In this document: positions 48,129 through 57,973 of the stretch, in pieces | Layout of the letters: every line of letters starts with the position of its first letter | How positions within the stretch are numbered: the first letter of the stretch is position 1 | NCBI GenBank assembly: GCA_963838495.1 | Contig: CAWIRC010000001.1 | Span: 1,054,001 to 1,118,000, forward strand | DNA: 64,000 bases | DNA from: JBEKIK01 sp963838495 | Lineage (GTDB): Bacteria; Planctomycetota; Planctomycetia; Pirellulales; Thermoguttaceae | Reading direction: 5' to 3' | Made by a program: the position numbers and the translations under genes | Notes under the pieces: model-generated | The model's input: only the letters and a program-made list of their open reading frames with translations | Told to the model about the DNA's origin: nothing | Databases searched by the model: none

Positions 48129-50203
48129 GTGTTCCAACTAGTCAGCCCATTTCAGCCCGCCGGAGATCAACCCCAGGCCATCGAAGCCCTGATAGCCGGT
48201 CTCCGCTGCGGCAAAAAAAACCAGGTCTTGATGGGCGTGACCGGCTCGGGCAAGACATTTCACCATGGCCAACGTCATCCAGGCCGTGCAGCGTCCAACC
48301 CTGGTCATGTCGCACAACAAAACCCTGGCCGCCCAGCTCTACAGCGAGTTCAAGGAGTTTTTCCCCCACAACGCGGTCCATTATTTCGTCAGTTATTACG
48401 ATTATTATCAGCCCGAGGCATACATCCCCCAGCGCGACATCTATATCGAAAAAGACGCCTCGATCAATCAGCAGATCGACCGCCTCCGCCTGGCCGCCAC
48501 CAGCGCACTTGTCAGCCGCAGCGATGTAATCATCGTGGCCAGCGTGTCGTGCATTTACGGCTTGGGTTCGCCCGAGGATTACCGGGCGATGATGGTGGGC
48601 TTGGAGGTCGGGCAGGCCGTCGATCGCGACCGGGTGCTGGCCAAACTGGTCGATATCCAATACGAGCGGAACGACATCGAATTTCAGCCCGGCAAATTCC
48701 GCGTTCGCGGCGACTGCGTCGAGGTCTGGCCCACTTACGAGGAAATCGCCTTTCGCATGGAGTTCTGGGGCGACGAAGTGGAACAGCTCTCGATCGTCAA
48801 TCCCACGAGCGGAGAAGTCGTCGAACGCTCGGAGCGGATGTTTATCTACCCCTGCAAGCATTTTGTAATGCCCGAAGAGCGCATCCATCAGGCCGTGGAC
48901 GATATCCGCAAGGAATTGAAGGACCGCCTGGAGCAGTTCCGCGAGCAAGGCAAGATGCTCGAAGCCCATCGCCTTAACGCCCGCACGCGTTACGACATCG
49001 AGATGCTGCAAGAGGTGGGCTACTGCCCGGGAATCGAAAATTACAGCCGGCCGCTTTCCGGGCGACCGCCCGGCTCGCCGCCCGACACTCTATTCAGTTT
49101 CTTTCCCCAGGACTTTCTGCTGTTTGTGGACGAATCGCACGTAACCGTGCCACAAATCCGCGGAATGTACGCCGGCGATCACAACCGCAAGGCCACTCTG
49201 GTCGAGCACGGATTCCGCCTGCCCAGCGCCCTGGACAACCGCCCGCTTAGGTTCGACGAATGGGAATCGAGATTCAACCAGGCGATTTTCGTCTCGGCCA
49301 CGCCCGGGACCGTACGAGCTGGAAAAGACCGGGCAAAAAGTAGTTGAACAGGTAATACGGCCCACCGGCCTCTTGGATCCGGAAATCGAGGTTGCCCCCG
49401 CCCGAAACCAGGTGCCGCACCTTCTAGAGCAGATCCGCCAGCGCGCCGAAGCCGGCGAGCGTGTTTTGGTCACTACGCTGACCAAGCGCCTGGCCGAAGA
49501 CCTGGCCGCCTATTTCAGCAAGCAAGACGTCCGCTGCAAATGGCTGCACAGCGACCTGGACGCCTTCGAACGCGTGGAACTGCTCCGCGATCTGCGCCAG
49601 GGAAATTTTGACGTCCTTGTGGGTGTAAACCTGCTCCGCGAAGGCCTGGACCTGCCCGAAGTCTCCCTGGTGGCCATCCTCGACGCCGACAAGGAAGGCT
49701 TTTTGCGCAGCGAAACCTCGCTGATGCAAACTATCGGCCGCAGCGCCCGAAATGTCAACGCCAAGGTGATGCTCTATGCCGACCGGGTAACCGACTCCAT
49801 GCAACGGGCCATCGAAGAAACCCGCCGACGCCGCGAGATGCAAAATATATACAACAACGAACATGGCATCACGCCCGAGACGATCCGCAAAGGCATCCGC
49901 GCGGGAATCGAGGCCGAGACCGCCGCCCACGCTCGATCCAACGCCGCAGTGGGCCGCTTGGACGAGGCCCAATATATAACCGAGGAATACCTTGACGAAC
50001 TGGAAGCGGAGATGATCGCCGCGGCCGACGCGTTGGAATTCGAACGGGCGGCGGCGCTCAGGGATCGCATCATTCAACTGCGCGAACAAATGGGTAAATC
50101 GCTGGACGAGGCCGTTGTCAGCCACGCCACGCGAGCCCAGCGCGCACACCACCGCAAAAAAAATCTACCCGGCGGCAAAATCCCCCGCCCCAAAAAAACT
50201 TAA
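48129..50203 (+). CDS. uvrB: UvrABC system protein B (two frameshifts)
   Basis: About 690 aa. Damage-verifying helicase-like subunit of excision repair. GTG 48129 starts VFQLVSPFQPAGDQPQAIEA. Then Walker A MGVTGSGKT, beta-hairpin region HYFVSYYDYYQPEAYIPQ, DEAD-like box FVDESHVTVPQIRGMY, motif V/VI GVNLLREGLDLPEVSLVAI and QTIGRSARN, and the C-terminal UVR motif DELEAEMIAAADALEFERAA. Break 1 near 48258: one extra C between GSGKTF and TMANVIQ. Break 2 near 49311: one extra G after SATPG, before PYELEKTGQ. Both single-base insertions in an otherwise perfect gene. Confidence 0.96.
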
Positions 50204-50218
50204 AGTCTATCCTGAAAG

Positions 50219-50276
50219 TCCCCTCTCCGGGCACCGACCGAAGGTTGGTCGGGAGAGGGGCTGGGGGGTGAGGGCG
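50219..50276. repeat. Palindromic repeat family A, copy 3
   Basis: CCCCTCTCC / GGGAGAGGGG arms around CACCGACC-gaa-GGTTGGTCG, tail GGGGGGTGAGGGCG. Its first 24 bases repeat the element at 8532. It lies 15 bases after the uvrB stop. Confidence 0.75.
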
Positions 50277-50382
50277 TTTATGAATGGATAAAAGGTTTTG
50301 TTATAGCTCCTTAAAATATTATCATGCGTTTTCGCGTCAATCCCTCGTGTATTCATACGTGGCTAATTATAAGCCCTCATAC

Positions 50383-50410
50383 AAGCCCACAGGTTGCAAC
50401 CCGTGGGCTT
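50383..50410. repeat. Palindromic repeat family B, copy 2
   Basis: AAGCCCACAGG-TTGCAA-CCCGTGGGCTT, one mismatch from the element at 17694. It lies in the 350-base gap after uvrB, which otherwise shows no gene. Confidence 0.75.
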
Positions 50411-50551
50411 AACAACATTTTCAACTCCCATAAACGCAAAGGAGAAGGATGCCGCATTGAGCAGCTTTCCCCTTGATAGTTGCCGGATTCAATTGTCGTT
50501 TAAATTTCGATGCTGTCTAATTCATCAATCGTACTACAAACCAAGGAAAGA

Positions 50552-50743
50552 CTACTTGGGTTGATCTGCGGGCTTTTCGGCTGGGTTTTCAGCGGGTGTT
50601 TCGGCGGGCTTCTCGGCAGCGCCCCCAGCAGGTTGCTCTGTCGGTGGCGGATTAGTCGGCGGGGTTGTTTTCTTCTCCGACGAGCAGCCAAATGTCAGCA
50701 TGCTCGCACAAATCAGCATTGCAAATAGGGCAAACTTTTTCAT
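50552..50743 (-). CDS. Small Pro/Glu/Ala-rich lipoprotein
   Basis: 63 aa. AAGGTG lies six bases before ATG 50743. Lipoprotein signal KKFALFAMLICASMLTFGC with lipobox LTFGC and Ser at +2. The mature part is a low-complexity tail of PAE-type repeats (EKPAETPAENPAEKPADQPK). Probably an outer-membrane-anchored small lipoprotein. No family function known. A repeat-containing 350-base gap separates it from uvrB, and about 300 bases without a recognisable feature lie on its other side. Confidence 0.7.
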   Translation of the reverse strand: MKKFALFAMLICASMLTFGCSSEKKTTPPTNPPPTEQPAGGAAEKPAETPAENPAEKPADQPK

Positions 50744-51039
50744 TGTTTCACCTTCTCCGTGTTGCCAGATGATCGGTCAATTGCTCGCAGGAACCTCTCC
50801 TGCTTACTACGCAAACAGATGCCAATCACCGGGCGATTACTCACAACAATGATACGAACTTGGCAAAAAAAGATAAGTGGGCGGTTGTTGTTTTCACTGC
50901 ATGTGCCCGACGTTTCTACCCATCTGTGTGCGATGGCAAAGACAATTTGGGGCGGATGCGCAATATAGATAGGCGTCTGAATGACAAATCCGGCGCCGGT
51001 TCGCTGGTCTCAATGACTAGGTGCAGATGATGAGTTCTG

Positions 51040-52361
51040 CTAACTCTTTATTTCGACCGCACCGCGTATCAACTGCTGTGGGTCTTTGATTCCCAGTCCC
51101 GGTCCAGCCGGTATGCTCATCTTCCCGTCTATTACTTTTATCGCCGGCTCGAACAAACTGCCGTAAGTCTCATTCCCAAGTTTGTATTCCTGATATTGCC
51201 CGATGTTTTTTACGCAAGAGGCAAAATGCAGCATATATACGAATCCGGCGCCACCGGAAAGATGCAAGGTAATCGGCAGTTTAGCGGCCTTAGCCATCCG
51301 CGCAACACGGATTGCCCGCACCAGGCCGCCGTAGTAATACAAATCGGTTTGCACCACGTCCACGCCCCGGTTGGCAATTATCCACTTGTGCCGCCAATCG
51401 CTGTATTCCTGCTCGCCGCACGCTATGGGAATATCCAACGCATCAGCCACTTTTTTCATATCTCCAAAATGATCGAACGGGCAAGGCTCCTCAAAATACA
51501 CCGCCTTGATTTCCTCCAACATCCGCCCCACCTCGATTGCCTTGGGCGGATCGTATGAGCTGTTCGCATCGGCGTGGATGTCGATCTTCTCGCCAAACGT
51601 CTTCCGCACCAGGGGAATGAGCGTTTCCGTTCGGCCGGGCATGGCGTCGCCGTCCCGGCTCATGCGTCCGCCCACCCTGAACTTCAAGGCCTTGGCCCCG
51701 GAGCGTTCCAACAGCGATTGCAGATATTCCACCTCTTGCTGCGGCGTGGTGTCGCGCCGGCCGCTGGCCACGTAAATCGGCACTTCCGAGCGGACGATGT
51801 CGCCCACCATTGCTCCCATGGGCCTGCCCGTGATCCGCCCCAGCATGTCCAGAATTGCAAATTCCACCCATGCCTGCACGGACCAAAAAGCCAGGCCATA
51901 AAGCTTGTAGTTGCTTTTCCAGCGGTACAGTTCCCAAAGCAGGTTTTCCAGGTCGCGTGCGTCTTTTCCGATGAAAAACGGGATCACGAGTTGCTCGAGC
52001 ATCGGAGCGAACATGTCGCCCCGCGATTCGTTTACAAATGACACACCTTCAGCCCCGTCATTAGATCGCACATGGAGCAGAAATTCCTTGCCCTTTTTGA
52101 GCAGCCGGATCGAATCGATTACTATCGGCGAATTGAGCCCGTCCATTTTCAACACCGGCTCTGCGGCCACGCGGTCCAGTTCCTCCATACTGGGGCCTCT
52201 TGCACCTGTTCTCCAGTTTCCTTTCCCATCGCCGCGCCGCTGGCTAATGGCAAACTGGCAGACAACGCCGCCGTTCCCGCCGCCACTGTCCCCGCCGCCG
52301 AAAGAAATTTTCGCCGGTTCACTCCTTCTCCAGCCTCATCGCTTTTAATAATATTCATCAT
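51040..52361 (-). CDS. Tat-exported enolase-superfamily protein (mandelate racemase/muconate lactonizing type, frameshifted)
   Basis: About 440 aa. ATG 52361 follows AGAGGAAG. The N-terminus has a twin-arginine signal NRRKFLSAAGTVAAGTAAL. The enolase capping domain (VIDSIRLLKKGKEFLLHV) precedes the barrel. The K-x-K motif is KALKFRVGG; the three metal ligands are Asp in IDIHADANSSYD, Glu in YFEEPCPFD and Glu in CGEQEYSDW. The family catalyses proton abstraction from sugar acids; the substrate is unknown. The frame breaks near 52185, between GEQVQEAP and SMEELDRVAAEP. Export of an enolase-type enzyme is unusual but recurrent in planctomycetes. Confidence 0.85.
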
Positions 52362-52422
52362 TTCTTCCTCTATTGTCAAATCGTTCTACACCAGACAATT
52401 CCATGGTTGCCGACAAGAACAT

Positions 52423-54747
52423 TTACTCCTGAATGAAAAACGTGGATGTCACCGGGGGCAAAACCAAGTGAACGGTGGTTACCGCCTGATCGCCCGCTTC
52501 TGTTTTTACGATCTCCGCGTCTTGCCGCTCTCCTGTGTGTGGATTCCAAATAGCCACATCCCTGTCTCCTCGCAATGCTACTTTCGTATCAATAGGTTTG
52601 TCCGTGGAATTGGCAAAAAAGTAGATGTCGCTTCCACCTTTCACCTTGTGCAGATAAGTCAGCGCACCGTCGTAGGCCCTGCCCATTTTCACCGGCCACA
52701 TGGGCGGCTCCTGGATATCCACGTCCCGCACCGGAACGGCTTCCTTCAGGACCGTATTCAAAATATTGGCGTCTGGCTGGGGTAGAAAGTAACCCCGCCC
52801 GCCGCTATTGTTTGGATTCACGAAGTAATCCTTGAAATCGTCGACGATAGCCCCAACATGAGCCGTCATCGGATTATCGCTCGATATGCCGAAGACCTCG
52901 GCCACCATGTCCCGCACTTCCTTGTCGCGGTTGAACTCCGCCGATTTCGAGGGCAGCTTGTGCGTGGCAATGATCGTTCCGCCGCCTCGATAGAACTCCA
53001 GAATTTTCTTTGCCGCCTCGGCCGAAAGCGCCTCGCCGCCGGGCAGGATCAGCACGCTGAATTCCTCGCGGTTGATCTTGTTGTTCAAGACGAGCTTATT
53101 CTCCTCAACCACACAGCGACTTATCAGCACGTCCGGATGCAAATAGGTGTAATCAACGCGGAGCCCGCGATACAGCATTTCGCCCAGGTCCATGTAGTCG
53201 ATTTCCGGCGGCACGATCCCGCCTTCAAGAGCATAATAAAAACCAGGCGATCCCCCGGGCCGAATCGCGGCCGGCGGCTTGGCAAAAGCATAAGCGGCCT
53301 GCAATGCGGCAATGGGGTAAATCATCGCCACGTCGGCCACGTGCCGCCCGCCCCGAAGCAGGTAACTCATTCGCCCCACGAAGCGGTCCATCTGCGGCCC
53401 TATATCCCGCGGCCGGCGGCCAAGCTGGATATTGATCCCCATGGCAAACTGATCCATCGCCGTGCGGAGCGCAACCGTCGGATTCATCACCCGGTAGGCC
53501 GCGTAAGTCTCGGCAAAACACTCCGGCCGGTCGTAATTGTATGCGGCCGAAGTGACAATCTTATACGAAACATTGGACCGCCCGGGATAGTAGATGTCGT
53601 CATGCCCCGGCACATGTTGGTGCTTGAACACCTTCATCAAGTCGCCGTGGATGGCCACAGGATTGCGGGCCTCCTCCTGGTCCTGATGCCCGCCCAGTTT
53701 AATGTTGTGCGCCTCGCACCACCGGGCAAGCTGGCCGATGTAATTATCGGCGAACAAGTCGGCATGGAATCCGAACAAGGCATTCCGCGCGGCCGCCGTT
53801 TCCGGGCCGATGTCGTACCACAGCGCCGGATAATACTGCATCGGCGAGTAGCCGAATTTTTTCTCATATTCCCGGTTGAAATTCGGCGTCCACATCCGCC
53901 CGTCCATAAGATGCATCGAGGGCTCGTCGTACATCGTGCGTTTGATCACGGTTCCAAAATATTCCTTGAGATGCTCGTAATACGGATCGAAGCTGAGCGC
54001 GATGTACTTGGCCACTGCCTCGCGATCCAGGTAATCCACCGCCCCGCCCTTTTGCGACGCCGGACGGAAGGCGCTTTTCAGATAAAAGACCATTATTTTC
54101 CAATGCCCCTCCGGGACTTGAACTTCCACCGCATTTTTGTCCGTTTTCCTCTCGCTGACGTCGATCCGCTGGTGCGTGTCGAGGTTCATCATAACCGCGC
54201 CGACGTACGCCCCTTCGGGCACGGCCATTTCCGTCTTGGCCGGCCCGGTCAAATTTTTTTCCTCTAGTTCCAGGCTTTTTCCCGTCAGATCGGGATATTT
54301 TGTGTAGAACAATCCGCCCGCCATCCCGCTGGGATAGTTCCATTCATCGTAGAGCGTGCTTAAGGGAAACTTGTTTTTCAGCCCTTCCTCGATGGCCAGC
54401 CTGTAATACTTGAAATATTCCTCGCTCAGATATTGGATGCCCTGATCGCTGGACTTGCGCTTTGACCCGCGCATATAAGCCTCCGACAATCCGGCGGTCG
54501 ATCCGCCCGAAGCCTGGATCATGAACGACCCCCACGAATCGCGCTTGACATATGTTTGAACATTTTCAATCACGCCCTCTTCAGACATATTCGACAGGTT
54601 GAAACGCATCCAACCGATCCCCCGATACTCCGCCGGCGGCTCCTTGAACTGGGCATAATCGATGGCGCCCTCGTCGGCAAGCGCCATTCCAGAGAGAAAT
54701 ATCGCCCATGCAAGTGGTAAAGAGGCTATTGCGAATCGTCTAAGCAT
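52423..54747 (-). CDS. Secreted glycoside hydrolase, GH106 (alpha-L-rhamnosidase)-like
   Basis: About 774 aa. ATG 54747 is chosen because AAGGA lies seven bases before it; ATG 54753 would be too close. Signal peptide FAIASLPLAWAIFLSGMALA. The catalytic-domain pattern YLSEEYFKYYRLAIEEGLK followed by LSTLYDEWNYPSGMAGG is characteristic of GH106 and related barrel hydrolases, with acidic residues in the YDEW segment and in TMYDEPSMH. A later alpha/beta domain (VLILPGGEALSAEAAKKILEF) resembles a beta-galactosidase trimerisation/GATase-like domain. The C-terminus is a beta-sandwich. Rhamnosidase specificity is inferred. Intact frame, adjacent to the enolase-superfamily gene. Confidence 0.68.
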   Translation of the reverse strand: MLRRFAIASLPLAWAIFLSGMALADEGAIDYAQFKEPPAEYRGIGWMRFNLSNMSEEGVIENVQTYVKRDSWGSFMIQASGGSTAGLSEAYMRGSKRKSSDQGIQYLSEEYFKYYRLAIEEGLKNKFPLSTLYDEWNYPSGMAGGLFYTKYPDLTGKSLELEEKNLTGPAKTEMAVPEGAYVGAVMMNLDTHQRIDVSERKTDKNAVEVQVPEGHWKIMVFYLKSAFRPASQKGGAVDYLDREAVAKYIALSFDPYYEHLKEYFGTVIKRTMYDEPSMHLMDGRMWTPNFNREYEKKFGYSPMQYYPALWYDIGPETAAARNALFGFHADLFADNYIGQLARWCEAHNIKLGGHQDQEEARNPVAIHGDLMKVFKHQHVPGHDDIYYPGRSNVSYKIVTSAAYNYDRPECFAETYAAYRVMNPTVALRTAMDQFAMGINIQLGRRPRDIGPQMDRFVGRMSYLLRGGRHVADVAMIYPIAALQAAYAFAKPPAAIRPGGSPGFYYALEGGIVPPEIDYMDLGEMLYRGLRVDYTYLHPDVLISRCVVEENKLVLNNKINREEFSVLILPGGEALSAEAAKKILEFYRGGGTIIATHKLPSKSAEFNRDKEVRDMVAEVFGISSDNPMTAHVGAIVDDFKDYFVNPNNSGGRGYFLPQPDANILNTVLKEAVPVRDVDIQEPPMWPVKMGRAYDGALTYLHKVKGGSDIYFFANSTDKPIDTKVALRGDRDVAIWNPHTGERQDAEIVKTEAGDQAVTTVHLVLPPVTSTFFIQE

Positions 54748-55034
54748 GGTCATATCCTTCAAAGAGCCGGACTAAAACGACTTTTATATTATGCTGTTTG
54801 TAATAATCCAGCTAAGTGGATTATACACCAGCTATTATCCCTCTCTCATGATGAGTCTGCAATATGGCGAAATAAATGTCTGGTTTTACCGTATGTTTCA
54901 CTCTAAATTATCAATCAGGTAAAGCCGCCTTTCTTGTTGACAAATTAAATGATCTTTCGCCCCTGATTGCAACTCGCGAAGGCAAGCAATATGATAAACA
55001 GCGGTCAGAAATGTTTTCAAATGAGAGGAAAGCC

Positions 55035-57646
55035 ATGAAACTCAAAATCCATCCTGAATTATTGCGATATGTTTTGAAATCAATTTTTTCAGCGATCGTC
55101 CTGTTCTTCGCAACCCATCCGCTTTACTCGATGACCGTCGAAGAGCGCCGCGAGTATCTTGACAATCTTTTGAAAACCCTGCCCGACACCCCGGCATTTG
55201 CGCAATGGCTGAAAACAAGTGGCGAGTTGCCGCCCGACTTCGACGCCCTGCCCCGCATGAATTACCTCCCCGATCCCCTGCGATTTTTAGACGGCCGTCC
55301 AGTGCGCGAATCAAGAAGATTGGCCGGCCCGCCGCGAGGAAATCCACAAACTTTTCCAGCAATATGCCCTGGGCACGTTTCCGCCGCATCCAAAACTCGA
55401 TCGCGCCGTCCAGCTCGACGAAACGCCCGGCCCCGGCTATCGCGTCCGCCACGTTCGCCTGGAATTCGGCCCGGAAAGCAAGGGAACAATGCGCGTGGAA
55501 CTGTTCATCCCCGACGGCCCCGGCCCCTTCCCGGTTTTCATGGGCGCCATTTGGACCCGGCCCTGGGCCCAGCAGGCGCTGCGAAGAAAATACTTGCTGC
55601 GCGATTTACGCCGGCTCCGACGGCCAGGACGACGCCGACGCACTGGCCGCACTTTATCCGAATTACGACTTCGCCCTGCTCCCCCGCCGCGCCTGGGCCG
55701 GCACCATGGTCCTCGATTATCTCGAAACCTTGAAGGAAGCCGACATGCGCCACGTCGGCACGACCGGCCACTCACGCGACGGCAAGCAAGCCCTTATCCA
55801 AGCCGGGCTCGACGACCGTATCGCCGCCGTCATCGTATCCAGTTCCGGAGTGGGCGGGTCCCTGCCCTACCGCCTGGCGGGCGAACGCGGCATGGCCGAA
55901 GGCATCGAAACCACCACGCGAGCCTTTCCCACCTGGTTTCACCCCCGCCTGCGTTTCTTTTCCGGACGCGAAGATCGCCTACCCGTGGACGGTAACCTCC
56001 TGGCGGCCCTGGTCGCGCCCGCGCGTGCATGATCGCCTACGGCATCAACGACCTGGTTTCCGATCCCTGGTCCGACGAGCAATCGTATCTTTCCGCCCTC
56101 AAAGTCTATCGCCTGCTGGGCCATCCCGAGCGACTGGCGCTCTACCACCGCCCCGGCTTCCACGGCGCCACGCCGGGCGACATCGAAAACTATCTCGACT
56201 GGTTCGATATCCAGTTCGGCCGCTCCAACGCACTGGAATTCCGATCTGCTTTATGGCTACGATTTCGACCGCTGGCTGTCCGAAAGCGGCGAAAAAGTCG
56301 ATGTCGCTCAATATCCGCAGCACAAAACCGACGATCTTTTGATCAGTGCCTCCCCTCTCCCTTTGGGAGAGAGGCTAGGCATTGTCTCCCCTCTCTCTTT
56401 GGGAGAGGGGCCGGGGGTGAGGGCGGATCGCGGACCAGACGCCGAACGCAGTGCCGCAATTTCCACCCCTGCCGACTGGGAAAAAAAAGTCCCTGAAATT
56501 CAAAAATCGGTCCTCTGGATGCTCGGCGACGAGCCGCCCATGATGCCCGGCATGGGAGGCATGTTCCCGGGCTTGCCGCCAGGAGGCCGTGGCGGCCGCG
56601 GTGGCCGCGGCGCAGCACCGGGCACACCGCCAGCCACCAATCCGCAGCAGATTACGCCCAATCTCGCCCTGATGGTCATCCAATCCGGTGCATCGTACGG
56701 CTGGCGCAGTCCGGAAAAAGATCAGGTCGCAAATCAACTTGGAATCCGCTTCGGCTACAATGCCTCCGGCGACCTTTATTATCCCGCCGACGCCCCGCCC
56801 GACGCCAAAACCGAGGTTCCATCCGACGCAAACACCACGTCCCCTCGCCCTTTGGGAGAGGGGCCGGGGGTGAGGGCGGGTAGCGAGTACAACGCCGATT
56901 CTAAACAACCGCCAGCCGCCAAGCTGCCGGTCGTGATCTGGCTGCACGGCTACGGCTACGCCATGGGCTACGAGTGGGGCTACCGCCGCGACTTGAGCCC
57001 CATCCTCGCCCTGGTCAAGGCGGGCTACGCCGTCTTCGCCTTCGACCAGATGGGGTTCGGCTCCCGCATCGCCGAGGCTGGGCGTTTCTACGACCGCTAC
57101 CCGCACTGGTCCGAACTGGGCCGCATGGTCGAAGACACCCGGGCCGCCATCGACATGCTCGAAAAACGCGAGCACATCGATCCCGAGAAGATCTATCTGT
57201 TCGGCTATTCGACGCTCGGCGGCACGCTCGGCCTCTACACCGCCGCCCTCGACTCCCGTGTAAAAGGCGTGGTCTCCATCTGCTCCTTCACGCCCATGCG
57301 CACCGACACGGCCGACCGCGGCACGGGCGGCATCGCCCGCTATAGCCACATCCACGGCCTGCTGCCGCGCCTGGGCTTTTTCGTCGGCAACGAATCCCGC
57401 ATCCCCTACGACTACCAAGACCTGATCGCCGCAATCGCCCCGCGCCCCGTTTACATCCTCGCGCCCCAACTAGACCGCGACACCACCCCCGCCGACGTCC
57501 GCACGGCAGTAGAATCTGCCCGCAAAGTTTTTTCGCTTTACAACGCCTCCGACAAACTGATCCTAGACGCCCCCTGGGACTACAACCGCCTGCCCGAAGC
57601 CACGCAAGATCGCATCGTCAAGTGGATGAAGGAAAACATGAAATAA
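55035..57646 (+). CDS. Two-domain carbohydrate esterase (CE15-like plus second alpha/beta hydrolase; about four frameshifts)
   Basis: About 870 aa reconstructed. ATG 55035 follows GAGAGGAA and opens a signal (YVLKSIFSAIVLFFATHPLY). The first domain has the glucuronoyl-esterase-like nucleophile motif GHSRDGKQAL (near 55763) and HPERLALYHRPGFH with a likely catalytic His. The second domain (from about 56490) has the nucleophile elbow FGYSTLGGTLGLY and VIWLHGYGYAMGYEWG oxyanion region. Breaks lie near 55308, 55592, 56020 and 56240; the clean frame from about 56250 to 57646 is uninterrupted. Two family A repeats are translated in frame (56351-56430, 56839-56880). Likely acts on plant cell-wall polysaccharide, consistent with its neighbours. 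Confidence 0.72.
56351..56430. repeat. Palindromic repeat family A, copy 4 (double), inside a coding frame
   Basis: Two successive CCCCTCTC-CTTTGGGAGAG units, the second with the full CCGGGGGTGAGGGCGG tail. It is translated as SPLPLGERL and SPLSLGEGPGVRA in the linker between the two esterase domains. Confidence 0.85.
56839..56880. repeat. Palindromic repeat family A, copy 5, inside a coding frame
   Basis: CCCCTCGCCC-TTTGGGAGAGGGG plus the CCGGGGGTGAGGGCGG tail, translated as TSPRPLGEGPGVRAG between the strand YYPADAPPDAK and the strand LPVVIWLHGYG of the second hydrolase domain. Confidence 0.85.
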
Positions 57647-57661
57647 TCCCCGCAAAAACCC

Positions 57662-57689
57662 CTCGTTCCCACGCTCCGCGTGGGAACGA
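57662..57689. repeat. Palindromic repeat family C, copy 1
   Basis: CTCGTTCCCACGC-TCC-GCGTGGGAACGA, a perfect hairpin directly after the esterase stop (57646). A second copy lies at 61767. Together they bracket the AT-rich module. Confidence 0.8.
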
Positions 57690-57703
57690 TCGATCCCCTT
57701 TCC

Positions 57704-57742
57704 CCTAATTCCCTGTCCTCTAATCTCTAATCTCTAGCCTCC
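57704..57742. repeat. Heptamer array 1 (CTAATCT family), short
   Basis: About five units of CTAATCT/CTAATTC/CTAGCCT type. Same heptamer family as arrays at 60715 and 61871. The remaining DNA to 57973 is noncoding and becomes AT-rich from about 57840. Confidence 0.6.
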
Positions 57743-57911
57743 AACCATTGACATCCTCCCACCCGCCTGCTAGGTTTATAAGCGCAAGGGGGCGGCCAAC
57801 CCGACTCCGCTCCTCTCGCGGGCCTGCTCGAACACTTCAAAAGTCAACGCATTTCTGATTCGCCGGAACGAAAGATTGTGGTTGACACAAACATCAAGCA
57901 GTTAGTAGCAC

Positions 57912-57940
57912 TTGGAATAAACAAAAAAATAAGCTATGTA
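57912..57940 (+). promoter_or_regulatory. Possible promoter of the Shedu/TIR-like pair
   Basis: TTGGAA (57912-57917), a 17-base AT-rich spacer and TATGTA (57935-57940), 33 bases before ATG 57974. A TTGACA at 57882 is present but has no good -10 at normal distance. Weak evidence. Confidence 0.3.
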
Positions 57941-57973
57941 TGGTATTTGGCATTTTCCCAAGACGTGTAAACT

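Noticed and set aside
48142..49011. Long minus-strand frame inside uvrB
   Set aside because: uvrB motifs on the plus strand account fully for the region.
48250..49320. Programmed frameshifting in uvrB, mfd or gspE
   Set aside because: No conserved slippery site plus stimulator is seen, the breaks fall at different places within domains, and both plus and minus indels occur across the window; assembly error is simpler.
52858..54267. Long plus-strand open frame (about 470 codons) opposite the GH106-like gene
   Set aside because: It is the mirror of a well-supported secreted hydrolase with signal peptide and family motifs; the mirror frame has no domain pattern or ribosome site.
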